Shown here: positions 24,245 to 35,825 of the stretch, piece after piece
Layout: the number at the start of each line of letters is the position of its first letter
Numbering within the stretch: position 1 is the first letter of the stretch
Source: Rhytidiadelphus loreus
Lineage: Eukaryota > Streptophyta > Bryopsida > Hypnales > Hylocomiaceae
Reading direction: 5' to 3'
Length of the DNA: 64,000 nucleotides
NCBI GenBank assembly: GCA_947034895.1
Contig: OX344763.1
Span: 63,817,093 to 63,881,092 of the forward strand
Notes under the pieces: model-generated
Told to the model about the DNA's origin: nothing
The model's input: the letters and a program-made list of their open reading frames with translations, nothing else
Databases searched by the model: none
Translations under genes and position numbers: made by a program

Positions 24245-25030
24245 ATGGCAACGAGTGTGGCACCTATAGACGGAAGCGCTGGAGGCTACGTCATGTTTTT
24301 TTCCCGAATAGTGAAGAAGACCACATACGCACGTCTGGTCAGTGTATTCACTTAATTTCTGCAATCGGTGAAATAGATGTTGTCATGAAAATGACTTACG
24401 ATATTCTCATACGCTTCTGTGTATTTGTGGACTTAAGCGCATGTAGGTACATTAGTTCAACTTTAGTGACTACTGTTTTACAAAATGAAAATGAATTCAA
24501 TCACTTCAATGGAGTGTAATATTCTAGATGAGTTTATTGAATTCATATTCCCACTACTCTTTTCATGAGGTTACAGAACTTTGTTGAAATATCGTGAACT
24601 GAAGTTCCAATTCCTATCTAATTTGGACCCTTCAGGAACGAGTTCGGTAATGAAGCACCAGTTGATGTGCGATACGCGATTTCATCAGCGCCTCATAATC
24701 TCACTTCCATTTCACAAATTTGTTTCTACTTTTACTAAGAACGTTTTTGTGAATGTTCAGACATTGCTTGCTTGGTTTGTGCGTTCGCATGGACAACATC
24801 TTGAAGAAGAGGTCACCATGAGCAAAGAAGGAGACAATGTGCTCTGGCGTGTGGGAGTATATGTTGAGGTCAGTCGTATTGGAGTCTCGAAAGTCTCGTT
24901 CTCTAGAGGCTGGAGAGACGTCTTCAGAAGCTGCGGTGCAATGCAAGGAGACAACTTGACATTTACCCTTGTCGGGATTTCACGTTTCGTTGTATCTATT
25001 CGTCGAAGCCGAGACAGTGCTCTTGCTTGA
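24245..25030 (+). CDS. B3-domain (REM-like) DNA-binding protein, two-exon model
   Basis: Exon 1: ATG at 24245, about 31 codons with GGYVMFFSRIVKK, ending CGTCTG|GTCAGT (24337). FF followed by a basic stretch is how B3 domains begin. Exon 2 starts in phase at an AG between 24580 and 24680 and runs to a TGA at 25028. It contains ISLPFHKFV, the conserved L-x-x-P-x-x-F strand; EEVTMSKEGDNVLWRVGVYV, the eVtL..dG..W.V.. core; then FSRGWRDVFRSCGAMQGDNL with FTLVGISRFVVSI, the GW..F......GD...F......F.V.I signature. B3 domains bind DNA in plant transcription factors. The exact exon-2 start is uncertain. I see no nonsense codon in the domain, which makes this the most intact host-type gene in the window. 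It has no recognisable partner nearby, and a TE-captured copy is possible. Confidence 0.6.
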
Positions 25031-28000
25031 CAAAAAGGCACCCGCATGCATGATGAGGAAATCTATCTACCAATAGTTCCACTCTTCTTTTTCCAGAAAA
25101 CTCAATTTAGAAAGAAAGCACTTAGGAATGTAAGTTTCAAATAGGATTGAATGAGGAGATCTGTTGCATCTGCCATTCGATTTTGAAAATGAATTTACAG
25201 TATTACTTTTTCCCAAGAAAGCTACGATGATATACAGATCGCAATCCAGAAGTTCGGGTAGTCCAGAATGGCAATGTACAAACTCTTTTTCAATATTTTT
25301 GGATGATGTGAGCTTGCTTTCTTGAGATTTTGATTGCTAATAGTCCCATTTCCGACATGCATACCCCATTTTCTGAATATTAGGAGGCCAGCAGAACTTT
25401 TGAGTTACAGTTTTTTCAGGCACTGCTAATATGCTATATGATTCCAATCATTACGGAATCATTTGCATGATTGTCCGAACTGTGCATGCGAAAGCGCTTT
25501 TTTGTATTCCATGCGGTAATACTTCATTAGTGGAAATGTGAATGGAACATGTTTTGTTTTGTTTTTTGAACAAGTGGGGAACCCATTGCATTGAAGTGGA
25601 ATGGAAATTGTTGAAAGCGTACAATTAATTGACAATTATGTTTTATTGTAACATGTTTTTGAATCTCTTCAGTTGTGTTACAATTTTTTTGGTTTTCTTT
25701 TCATATAGGATGCCAATTACAATATCTTTTTGTTCATAGAAGTTATAACTTTAGTAATGTTCTTAGAAATTATGTACTTTGGTGCTTTATTTACTAAATT
25801 CATTTAATTTGTATATAGAAGAGCCATTGAAGTTTGTAACATATTTTCTTACCTATAAATGTGGATGTTAGATATAGCTTGCCTTATAATAAGAATTCAC
25901 ACTCAGTACAATATAATATTTCAATTATGCAAGCGGCCATAAAAATTATGTCCATCACTTCAATTTCAAATAACTTGCAAGTAATTATTGTTAAATTAAA
26001 TTAGATTTGTATTTCTTTCCTATTTAGTGAATTCATACTATATAAATATTCATGTCCAATTGTAAATGTGCCAAATTTTGAAGTAAAAAGGTATACATTA
26101 AAAAATGAACATAGTATTCACAAATATGTAGGTTCTCTTTTACATATTGAAGTTTTTTCCCAATTTTAATGTATGAAAGTTAAGAAAAATTGCATATAAG
26201 AGTGGGAAAAAACTTATTTAATCCAAATAGTATTGATGTTGTAACGTTAAAATGTTTTTCATTATGTTATGAAGAGAAACACTCTTGAATTCTATTTATA
26301 GAGCACATACTAAATGTATGGAATAAAATGGTTATTTCAAATAAACGGTATGTTCTTATTTTTTTTTACAGTTATTAGTGAAGATGAAGAAAAAATGTAA
26401 AGAATTTTTTCACTTTTGACTTCATGATATAAACATTTGAAGAAGAAATTTAAATTCAGATTTATACAATAAAGCATACCAATGTCGTTCAGAATGAACC
26501 AATAAGAGTGTGCATACCATAGTCAATTAATTAGCCTCCCCCATCTTTGTAGAAATTGTTCTTCCATTCATTTGTTTTTTATTTAATAAGGTTCACCTTT
26601 GAAATGGCCATTCATTTCTCAAAATCTTACAAGCCATTGATCTTGTAAGATTCAATCTTATTGCTATAGAATGCAAGTCTGTCCTGTAGGCGTTAACATA
26701 TAGGACAATTTCTAATGCCTAAAAAATGAAACAAAAACAAAATATTGCTTATCTAGAAACATGATACTTTTCTATAAATTATTTGAATGATACAACTTAT
26801 TTTAAAACAATGAACCTACACTAATTGAATAAGACAATGGTTATAAGATTTTAAAATAGTAGGTATTTATTTACCTTGTCTAAAAAACCAAAGCTAAGTA
26901 AACAATAACTAATTTGTACATACTAAATGTAAAAATTTACTTGTACATGAATATTTTTTTATTTTAAATAACTCCATTTTTAAAAAAACCATAAAATAAT
27001 ACATCCAACAATTTGTACATAAATGTAACCCTTAAAGAACCAAGGCTTTTTTCTCAAGATTCCACAAAAGTGACTTCCATTTCTCTAGCAAAAAGCTATA
27101 AATTGGAACTTATTATTTTTCCCATGAAAACGTAAGGTGTTACCCATAAGAATAGTTCAATATTTGAAAATTAAATTTTTTTCCCCATACAGTTGTAAGT
27201 TTTTAATCTTCATAGTGAATAATTGATCTTTAGAGTTACTTATTGAATACAGTTAGGTACAACGTAGAAGGAGAAACGAAAATATTAATATGTTTTAGCT
27301 GTAATTAAAAAGCACTAATAATTGTTGGTAAGATTGTTCTACCAAGAAAATAAAAACTCCTTGAACTTTTATCCTTCTTGAAATTGAAGAAATGGCATTT
27401 GAAAATCAATACTACAAATTCTTTTCTTTAAAAAAGATGTTGTAATTGCCCAAATAAGAAGATAGTCCATAACTTTTCCATTACTAACCCAAACGGAATG
27501 AATCAAATCAGTACATGTAGAGAAAAATATAGTTTGTAAAGGACAAAATTTCATTCTTGAAATTATTGAATGTTGAAATTTTATTTTTTTGACCCTCGTC
27601 TTTTGTTTTGAGCTTCTTTGGACATATTAACTTTTGTTCTCTAAACGGATTTAATAAAAAATTATACTCTCACAAAGCTTATCAACTTATTTAACTTGAA
27701 AAGAAATTCCCAAAAGAACATAGCAAAAATTCAGCCCTTCTGTACATGATAGAAATCCCATTCGTCCTCAAAAGGGACAAAGGACACATACGGGGTAACC
27801 AATAGTTCTCAAAACATATACAAATTTTTTTACTATTACTTACAGCAAATAACTTGCACTGTAACATTACATACATAATTTTTTTTTTTTTTTTTAAATA
27901 TATAGGAAGGATGATAGTGGAAAAAAAAATTAATTCTAAGGTAAAATTGATGAATACATAATTCGTTGGTTAAATTGTCAGTCAAATTTTTCTTATTATC

Positions 28001-28780
28001 GTACATGTACATGAATGTACACTTTTTGGTTAAGAACACGGTAATCATAAATCCAGCAACTATAGAGTACGGTTCTGATGTTCGAGTGAAAGTTCATATG
28101 TCAGATGACAACGTAGAATGATGTTGAAATTATGTAAATTTTGAAATGTACGCTTAAGTGGTGTACACCAGGACGGTTGTCACACCGCCAAGGACGTCAA
28201 AAGATGGCACAAAGTGAAGATTGACTGTTGTTGCTGACATGCTTACACTTTACTGCATAGTGAACATCGCAAACAAAGGAAGCTCAAACTTCATGCAAAT
28301 TCATAGGCGACCGTTTCTGAAGTCGTGATTATTGTGAAGAAGGACGGAAGGTGCTGCGCTCCTTCAATTTGCAAGTAATTTCAACTCCTTTTTCTACTAG
28401 CTGATACGCCGCACTGTTTTGGTTGGTCAACAATGCACTTCAGTTCATAATTTACTTCCTCATATGCACACCTCGCGCCCAATTAGATTCTTTGCTAGTT
28501 TAGGGTTCCAGGCGTCTGTATTTGAGTAGCAATTTTGTGTAATTTGTCATTCGAAATTATCGTACTGAGAATTACTATTGCAATTCCTATTCCGAATTGA
28601 AAGTACTCTCAGTTTTAATAGGTCACATGGGTTGTCGCATTTGTCGCTACTTTGATTATGCAATCATCTGCATTTCTAGTGATTTTCATGCGCAATTTCT
28701 CTCTTCCTGGGTGGATCTCCGGACACATTCAGGGTTTTAGTTCAGTTTGTTTTACTTGCGCTTCAAATTGACTATTGATT
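25031..28780. other. Long AT-rich gene-free region
   Basis: 3.7 kb of very AT-rich DNA with many homopolymer runs (poly-T at 27879-27894) and no protein-like frame. From about 27026 it contains a partial copy of the TTAACCCCTAAA repeat family, listed separately. The 28080-28780 end is less AT-rich and leads into the gag-like gene at 28.8 kb, so it may be that gene's leader. Confidence 0.55.
27026..27560 (-). repeat. Partial copy of the TTAACCCCTAAA repeat family
   Basis: TAACCCTTAAAGAACCAAGG followed by a T-rich run and a CCATTTCTCTAGCAAAAAG-like stretch matches, in reverse, the end of the repeat at 53380-53432. Further in, GTCCATAACTTTTCCATTAC and GGAATGAATCAA recur at 53656-53700. The right limit is uncertain. 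Confidence 0.4.
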
Positions 28781-28849
28781 TCTGCCATTGCGCGCCAGAG
28801 AGACCGCTTTGTCTACGCATATGATGGAGACGTTGTCAATTTGTGATGT

Positions 28850-31103
28850 GGAGGATGTGGAAATGAAGGACTTTCACGGAGAGTACGGAGAGAAATGTCA
28901 GAGGACAAACAAGCGTTGGGAAGCTCTACTGTATGGGCAATTGCCTTGCCTCATTTGGAAGGGACATTCATGCCTTTGCCGTGTTTTGATCGCAGCAAAT
29001 TGGCAGCAGAAGAGGAGCTCGATTCGTTAGGTGCAGTGCGTGTTTAAGCTTTCGATCTATGTGGGGCTTTGGTGGCATCGGGTTTGGATAAATTTGTGGA
29101 GCTCATTTCCAATTGGAATCATGACGCAGACGTGCATTCCATCGAGTCATTTGTCGTGAATTACAATCCGCCACAAAGGAAGAGTTTGGTGAGAGGAACT
29201 TCTGTCCCGTTGACATCTGCTTCTATTACAAAGAATCTGAGCCTCCCTGACTCTGGTTTGTCATTGTCGGTGGTGAAGAATGACTACACGTACGCAGTTG
29301 AGGTTTGCTTTTCCAATCCCGATCCTTACTGCCTGTCCGAATTGGAAAGCGAAGACATTAAATTAGAGGATGTTCGTCCACACTAGAGAGCGTGGGTTGA
29401 ACTTGTACAGAATTACTTGCTCTTGCAGCTGTCTCCATCTGTCGTGGATCGTGGAACTTTGAGGGCGGCAATGGCAATCAGACAAGGAGTGCGCATAAAC
29501 TGGGTTGTTCCACTATCGCGAATTATGCACAAGGACTTGGTTGATTTCAAATGCAATCAGGGGGAGTTGCGCGTCTTACATCTTTACTTTGGTCAATGCC
29601 TTGTGTCCGAAGATTGCGTTACAGCCAATTGCTTTGAAAAAAGATCCAGACAATCAGAAGGATCCGGAATGTTTGTCATCCTCGAAAGCATTTGAACTAA
29701 CAAATAAACCGGAGGTTACTCTGCTTCACGAATTCTAGAGTTGGCTGGTCGCCCGAGATAAAGGTGGTCCCGACGGGGAGAAGAAGGCATTACTTGCGGC
29801 CAATGTAGACTTGAAGACGCAGTTGGAGCAATACCGAACACAATTAGAAAAGTCAAGCATGTCCACGAAGAAAGCGGAGTTTGAGGTATATAGGCTGAGA
29901 GAAGAAAGTGTAGTAGACACCGCAAGACTAGAGGAGGTGGAGTTAGGCATTTGGCAAAAGCAGCAAGAGATGGATGCACTTCGTCTCATTGTCAAGAATT
30001 TGCAGATTGAAGCAGCAGATTCAGAGTTAAAAATGAGGCGACTTGAAGGGAAGGCCGCCACTTCGAAAGGGAAGTTATCGGTCGCGGAACAGAAAGTATT
30101 GAAAATAGAGAAATCTATGTACATGGAGAAGGGCAATCGTCAGAACTTGGAGGAGTACAAGCGAGAGACATTGCAAGAGTTAACTACACTGAGGAGGTTT
30201 TATTTGGACTTCGCGTACATGAGGGACTTCTCAGACGACGACGGCTTGAATGTTTTTGCGATGGACAAAGAGTCAATGGAAGCTGGTTTTGTCGGCAGCC
30301 AACCGTAGTCCGTGACCTTCAAAAGTCTTGACAAATTACAAAAGTTACTTCCACACACACGTAGTCTTGAGGAAGCGTATGTGTGGGAAAGAGACGTCTT
30401 CTTTCTTCAGACTGGTTTGGTGCACAAGGAGTACGTGAATCCTATGCGATTCGAATTTCTTTGGAACAAGGCTTGTTTCATCGGAAGTGAAAATCTTCTA
30501 ACAGAAATTCTGGTACGCAGCAATTTATTTCTTGTGGATCCGTCTGCAGCGTACTTGTTGGTTGCTAACTATAGCGCAAGAATTCTGTTGTACTATGCCC
30601 ACTTGGAATGCAGGCTTGCTATTCGAAATGAGAACTCCAATATTCGCGGCACATTGGAGAGAAAAATGGAAGGCAAGTCGTTGAGTTCCGGGTTACATGA
30701 GAATCTCTGCAATTGCGATTGCGTTACATCTCAGAAGTCCATGAGTTCGTTGAGTGAGATGCAGTAGTGTTTGGCGCAGTTGCATAATGAATTCGGATCA
30801 TATTCGTGGATGACTGAGTTGGTGAAGAATTGCCAGGAACGGACGAGTGCAGGCTCCTCGGTTGACGTTCATTCGGCAGCGTATGTGAGGTCATTTCAAG
30901 CCGCTAAGACTCGGCTGCAAGCCAAGTTGAGTGCCAAGAACGTGAACGACTTGCTTGCGGTCGACCTAGATGCAGAACTCATTTTCAGGAGACCACATTT
31001 AGGCGAGGAGGTGGAGCAGCTGCTAGGGACTACAAAGAATTTGGTTTCGTGGATGCTTCCTGCTCCGAATACCTGTGGAAGTACGCAACATCTAGATAAA
31101 TAG
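28850..31103 (+). pseudogene. Decayed gag-like / coiled-coil TE gene, unrecognised family
   Basis: The first reading frame runs from about 28875 (VRREMSEDKQALGSSTVWA, ALPHLEGTFMPLPCFDRSKL) through FVELISNWNHD to about 29690, broken by a TAA near 29046 and a TAG at 29384. A +1/-2 frame change between about 29540 and 29690 leads into a second frame: KKALLAANVDLKTQLEQY, then a long Glu/Lys/Leu coiled coil (29760-30190). A helical domain follows with SLEEAYVWERDVFFLQTGLV and a final segment to TAG 31101. Internal stops at 29739, 30306 and 30768 are all TAG. About 740 codons with one frame change suggest a single former protein. An N-terminal globular part plus long coiled coil fits gag-like ORFs of plant retroelements, but I find no RT, protease or integrase and cannot name the family. 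Confidence 0.5.
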
Positions 31104-31564
31104 AAATAATAGACAATAGTAATTATATAGAGTAGAAATTTTCAAATTTTCTATAATAGGTAGGGAATAGGAAGCCCAAAACCAGAAATAGGAATTAGAA
31201 CCTTTACGGAAAACCTTAAACTGTAATTAGGGTTACATTCGGATCTGGAAACCCTAACCCTAATCCGGAAACCGGAAAGTTCTGGCCGAGTAGGCCCTAG
31301 AGCCTAGTCCGGCTAGGGAACTTACGGGAACGGCAGACCAAAAACTACTTAACCCCCGCTGTCTCCTCCATTCTTTCTCTTTCTCCGCGTGATTATCGCG
31401 ATGGCGCTTAGTAAGTGAAAGTGTGGTGAGATAGGAACGCGTTAGGGAGAGAAGGAGAGGCTGGTGCCGATCACACCGGAAAGTAGGACGGAAGATTAGC
31501 GGAACCAGTTAGCGGAAAATTAGCAGAATTGGTGACGGAAGGTTAGCGGAAGTAAGGACGGAAC
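31104..31564 (+). promoter_or_regulatory. Putative leader/promoter of the CCGGA-rich element
   Basis: No ORF. Composition changes abruptly near 31190 from AT-rich to GC-balanced, with repeated AACCCTAA and CCGGAA words. A pyrimidine-rich stretch (TCTCCTCCATTCTTTCTCTT, 31361-31380) precedes GCGATGGCGCTTA|GTAAGT, which could be a tiny first exon with a good donor. The following gene starts at ATG 31565. These are inferences from layout only. Confidence 0.3.
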
Positions 31565-33492
31565 ATGTCGGTAGTGATGGTAGGATCTAGTGTGCAGCGG
31601 AAGTCGGGGATTAACGCCCGGATGATTAGTCCGGAAATCCCTGAGAATCCGGAACACCACCGGCAGCTGGAGGACGACCTGACGGATATGGGGTGTCTGG
31701 GGTTTCTGGAAAGACCCTAGAACATCTGGAGCAAGGATATGATAAACGAGGTAGTTTACGGCGCTCCCAGTCAGTACCACCTAACCGTCAGGGTCGTCCA
31801 AAGTCCTGGACAGTAGAAATGTGGGCCGGAGTCTACTTCGCGTCCACTAGGGGATCCGGATGGGCTGGACGGACGGAGAAGTTCGCGGCGGATAGATTCC
31901 GGAACCCAGCAGATCTAAAGGACGGTTACACCTCGTCCGACTGCCGGAACCCTAGGGACCAGAGACTCCTAGAGTTTCTGAGCCCCATCATGTATCCGGA
32001 AAAGCCCAGCCGTATCACAGTAACTCTGGCAAATACGGTTTTTGGAGCTTTAGGGGAGAGAGGAAAACCGGCCCCTAGACTAGTCAGCTGGGGGCTCATT
32101 ATCCACTCCATCGTGGAAAAGCTTTCCGGAAACCTAGCGGGGAAGAAGTCGAGCCCCATCAGTCCGTACCTCCTCCACTTGTACCACAAGCAGGAGGTAC
32201 TTAGCAAACCGGAAGATATCATATACCGACAGGGAGATAGCCTGTTGCGATATGGTCTTCCCTCGGATCTGGATCCGACGGATGATGAGCCAGAAGAGGA
32301 AGAGAAGCCGGAACCGGAGCAAGATTTGCCGGATAGGCACGACCCCCGCCGGAAGAGTACGGATCCAGATTCAAGGGTAAAGGGCTAGCTTCCGGAATCT
32401 GTTCCATTCCGGAACACTGAGCCGGATTTGGACATATTCGAGTCCACGATCTCCTGGTTGCGGAGCCAGAAGGCATCAAACGACCGGATGGCCACTCTGA
32501 TCCAGAGAGTCTGCACGACGTTGAAGGTAGCGGACGAGACAGAGATTGTGGAGGCGATCAAGAGCAGACCAGATCCGGAGATGGTTCGCTTGCTGGAGGG
32601 CCGGATCTGGGCAATGGAGGCGGAACAGGATCATCTTCAAAACCGCGCAACTTGGGCGGAAAGGAAGATGAACACTGCCAACAAACGGGCAACGGATGCG
32701 ACGGAGCTGGTCCGGAAATTGAGGGACCTCATCGACCCGCGAGCAGATTTCATCACCAGATCCGCACTCTGGAACAACCAGATGACCCGGGAAGGTCATA
32801 TCTCCGGAACCAAGGTTGTCAAAATCTTGGTTGAATTCGAGGCGCGGATCGAGATCGCATTGAAGGAGATGCGCCAGTTGGTCGGCCACTTCGATTCGCT
32901 CAGCGGATTGGACGCCTCGTTATTTCCAAAAATACCCGGAGGGGAGTTCGCGGAGACGACTCAGCTCAACCTTGAAGCACGATTGTTGGCCCAGCCAGCA
33001 CCCGGAAGATCCTCGGTGCAGAAGGAGATTACGGATGGGAGGAGGATTTCGGATCCGGTCCTGACGCCCCGGAACACTTCGGTAAACCTCTTTCCACCCC
33101 TTCCGGATTCCATTGCAGAAGTAACTGAGATAACGGATATGCCAGTTGGGATTCAGAATCCGGCTAGGACCCATCTGGAGGAGTTCACCCATATGCAGCA
33201 GCAGACACCTCCGCGGCCACCACCGACGACCCCCATTGAGGTCATTGACCTGGAGAAGAAGAAGGCCACTAGGCGGAAGGTCCCCAGCAATTCGGAAGAG
33301 GTTCTCGAGTCGGAGTAAGATGAAGCGGTAACGAACTCCTCTTCCGAGTCAGAGTATGCAGAGACGGATCCGGGTCCGCCAAGGACTCGATCCGCAACGA
33401 AGTCCACCCCACCGAAGCAGATCCGGCAGAAAGCGGCAACCCGGATTTCGAAGGGTGGAACATCAGCGAAGAAGGCCCGAAAGGGCAAATGA
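31565..33492 (+). pseudogene. Gag-like coiled-coil TE gene of the CCGGA-rich element
   Basis: ATG 31565 opens MSVVMVGSSVQRKSGINARM... to about 31690. A frame change then leads into a frame that is open to TGA 33490 except for TAG 32386 and TAA 33316. Domains in order: a Trp-containing helical region (WTVEMWAGVYFAS, LLEFLSPIMYPEKPSRITV, WGLIIHSIVEKL, SPISPYLLHLYHKQE); an acidic Asp/Glu/Pro linker (DPTDDEPEEEEKPEPE); a coiled coil of about 150 residues (MATLIQRVCTTLKV to RIEIALKEMRQL); a Pro-rich stretch; and a basic Ser/Thr/Lys tail up to RKGK. The acidic linker, coiled coil and basic tail suit a nucleic-acid-binding structural protein such as a gag. I recall similar proteins only loosely, as plant transposon-associated ORFs, and give no family name. 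Confidence 0.55.
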
Positions 33493-33774
33493 CTTGGTAG
33501 CGCAATTGGGTTGTTAGTTTTAGTATTTTGTTTCCGTCGCAGGTTTTCCGGATGTGGGACCCGCTGATCCGGAATGATAGGTAGTTCCGGATTTCTAGGA
33601 AGTGAACGGCTTTCCGTTTTTCCCGGAACGGTCACTTGTCCGTTGTCCGGATTTTCAGCTGGCCATTGGCCGCTTTTTCTTTGGGCCGTTTTAGTCGTGT
33701 TGTTTTGGTTTTTAAGGGCGGGCCGGCTTGTGGCCTATCATTCCATTTTGTATCATTCAATCTGAACACCCAAG

Positions 33775-33780
33775 AATAAA
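33775..33780 (+). terminator. AATAAA polyadenylation-type signal
   Basis: AATAAA 283 bases after the TGA of the CCGGA-rich gene, followed by a T-rich tract. It is suitably placed for 3'-end formation of that transcript. Confidence 0.4.
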
Positions 33781-33924
33781 CACCTTGGGAATCATTTTCT
33801 TGCGTATCGCGTCTTGATTACTTGTGGGTGGGTGTATCCGGGAGAGTGTGCAAGGTAGGAATCCGGATTGGTTGGTATCCGGATCCGGCTGAAGGTGTTT
33901 TGCAGAATAGTTTAGATTGAACTT

Positions 33925-34356
33925 GAGGAGCTGCGCGCGGTGCCTTTAATTTGCTGGAACAGTGATCCGGTGGGATCCAGTAGTGGTCAGGGAGCTAATC
34001 TGGAACTCATGAGTAGTTTCGTGCGGAAGTCAGCAGCCGCCAAGTGGAACATTCCCAAACCATCGGAAGGTCTGCCAACCTCAAGAACGGTCGATAGCTA
34101 GGAAGTAAGTCCTTTAGTTCCGGATTCCAACTATCCGTGGTTGTTTTGCGGTTGAGTCTAGTTTACGAGTGAGGAGCTGTGCGTGGTGCCTTTAAATCAC
34201 TGGAACGATGATCCGGTGGGATCCGGTAGTGGTCAAGGAGCTAGTCCGGGAACTCGAGAGTAGTCCCGTGCGGAAGTCAGCAACCGCCTAGTGGAGTATT
34301 CCCAAACCACCGGAAGGTCTGCCAACCTCAAGAGTAGGCGAAAGCTTGATCCAGAA
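33925..34356 (+). repeat. 246-bp tandem duplication in the CCGGA-rich element
   Basis: 33925-34110 and 34171-34356 are direct copies (period 246). Both run GAGGAGCTG, GGTGCCTTTAA, GATCCGGTGGGATCC, AGTGGTCA, GTGCGGAAGTCAGCA, ATTCCCAAACCA and GAAGGTCTGCCAACCTCAAG, with about 15% divergence by eye. The intervening 60 bp are not duplicated. Non-coding; it lies 3' of the gag-like gene and its poly(A) signal. Confidence 0.85.
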
Positions 34357-34860
34357 AATAGCTGAGTGTCGTTGTAGTAAGGACGGGTGAGGGTGTATCT
34401 CTGCGTGACCTACCTTCTGGGTGGCCACCCGGAAAGTTGTGAAAGGGACCAGCTTTCCTCCTTACTGGACTGAGAACTTTGAGGAGGGATAGTTGTTTGT
34501 TGTTTAGGAGTTGATACGTGTGTTACTTGAGTGGTGATGTTCCCCACCCCTCGGAAAGAGCAAGTGAGGACCCTCTGAGGGTAAAACAGAGGTACCAAAA
34601 ACCGGTGTGACGGATAGTGAAGAGTAGACATCCGGATCAAGGTGGATCCAGGTTTGATTCCGGAAGACAATATTTCCGGAACTTGGTGTTTGTGTTGTGC
34701 CGGATCCTACAGCGGATTGTCATTTCCGGGTAGATCCGTAGTTCCGGAAACATATCTATCGCGACAACATCTGGAATTCCCTGGGACGATAACTCGTGTC
34801 ATCTTAACGCTTTTGTGGTGTTAAAGATACCTACGCCTAGACTGCGCGTACGACAATACC

Positions 34861-35650
34861 ATCCACGCTTTAGACCAGCACTACCTGGGCAAATGGGCTA
34901 ATTTATTTTCAAGCACCAAAGATGCTCTTTTTCCCACATAGGAAGCTATGGTGTGGATAGGGAAGGATCACAATCATATTGATCGTAATCCGTTGGTCCC
35001 ACTGAGGAAGTCTCAAAAAAGAAACTACATGAGGCGTTCATTACTTCCACCGACGTCAATGCGCTTACATGAAGACTACTACCCTTATCCGCAATGATAT
35101 TCATGGGTTTCAGATGCAGAGTTGGACTCCGTCTGGTACAACTGGCCTATCATCAAGGGGAACTTTGATACACCGCAGATGTGCAGCGACAACTACTCTC
35201 ATTTTTCTGAGGAACACAGATTTCATAAGGATCATGTATGTTTCCGCGCCAACATTTTCGCAGCAGTAGTTGCATTTTGGTGCTACGACCACCGCATTGT
35301 TGTTGATTATAGAGTTAGTGCAAGGTTCAACTCCGATATGATAATCTTCAACAAAATTATGTTTCACTCCACTCGCAGGATATGCATGCTGGAGCTTATG
35401 TGCCAAATGCAATTCCTACGAGATGCCCACGACAATATGATCGGCAATGCGAGCGAAGAAATTGGTACTAGACGTGGGCCCTCTTATAATTGTACTGAAA
35501 AACAGGATTTCTTTGTAGACAGATGACGACGAAATGCAGCGGACTTGAAGGCAGAAGAGGAGATCCACGTAAATGCGTACATATCGGAATTGGGACAGAA
35601 CATGGAAAAAGAAGGTATACATGGCAAACTGACTTCAGTGCACATACTGC
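34861..35650 (+). pseudogene. Plus-strand coding frame, unrecognised, three in-frame stops
   Basis: One frame is continuous from before 34861 to 35650: HYLGKWANLFSSTKDALFPT, then TAG; VWIGKDHNHIDRNPLVPLRK, LHEDYYPYPQ, then TGA; YSWVSDAELDSVWYNWPIIK, GNFDTPQMCSDNYSHFSEEH, AFWCYDHRIVVDYRVSARF, EEIGTRRGPSYNCTEKQDFF, then TGA, then AEEEIHVNAYISELGQNMEK. No indel is needed over more than 260 codons. Rich in Trp, Tyr and His, so clearly coding in origin, but I recognise no family. A fold-back MITE (35654) interrupts it immediately downstream, and the multi-exon frame at 37.3-39.6 kb on the same strand may be its continuation. Confidence 0.5.
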
Positions 35651-35653
35651 ATA

Positions 35654-35825
35654 CACTAGAAGAAACTTGTGTTGCAGTCAACAAAATCGAGATGACATTT
35701 ATGTTGATTGCAACACAGTTTTTAGAAATTTGCGATCAGTGGAACGTGAATTTCTGAAAATTGTGTTGCAATCAACATAAATGTCATCTTGATTTTGTTG
35801 ACTACAACACAGGTTTCTATTAGTG
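35654..35825. mobile_element. Fold-back CACTA MITE, 172 bp
   Basis: Ends CACTAGAAGAAAC / GTTTCTATTAGTG (one mismatch) with an ATA duplication on each side. Arms of about 75 bp are nearly fully complementary (TGTTGCAGTCAACAAAATC, ATGACATTTATGTTGATTGC). The terminal hexamer matches the CACTAGAAG family, but the interior differs from the 309-bp and 209-bp members. Confidence 0.9.

Noticed and set aside
28850..33492. Variant genetic code with TAA/TAG read as Gln (all internal stops of the two gag-like genes are TAG or TAA, and the second ends in TGA)
   Set aside because: Other frames in the window carry in-frame TGA as well (13395, 50028, 62293, several in the RING-like gene), and TAG falls on conserved Trp, not Gln, in three domains. 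Point-mutational decay explains all cases.
31190..34860. LTR retrotransposon call for the CCGGA-rich element
   Set aside because: I found no pair of long terminal repeats, no protease, RT or integrase; the 246-bp duplication is adjacent, not terminal. Left unclassified.
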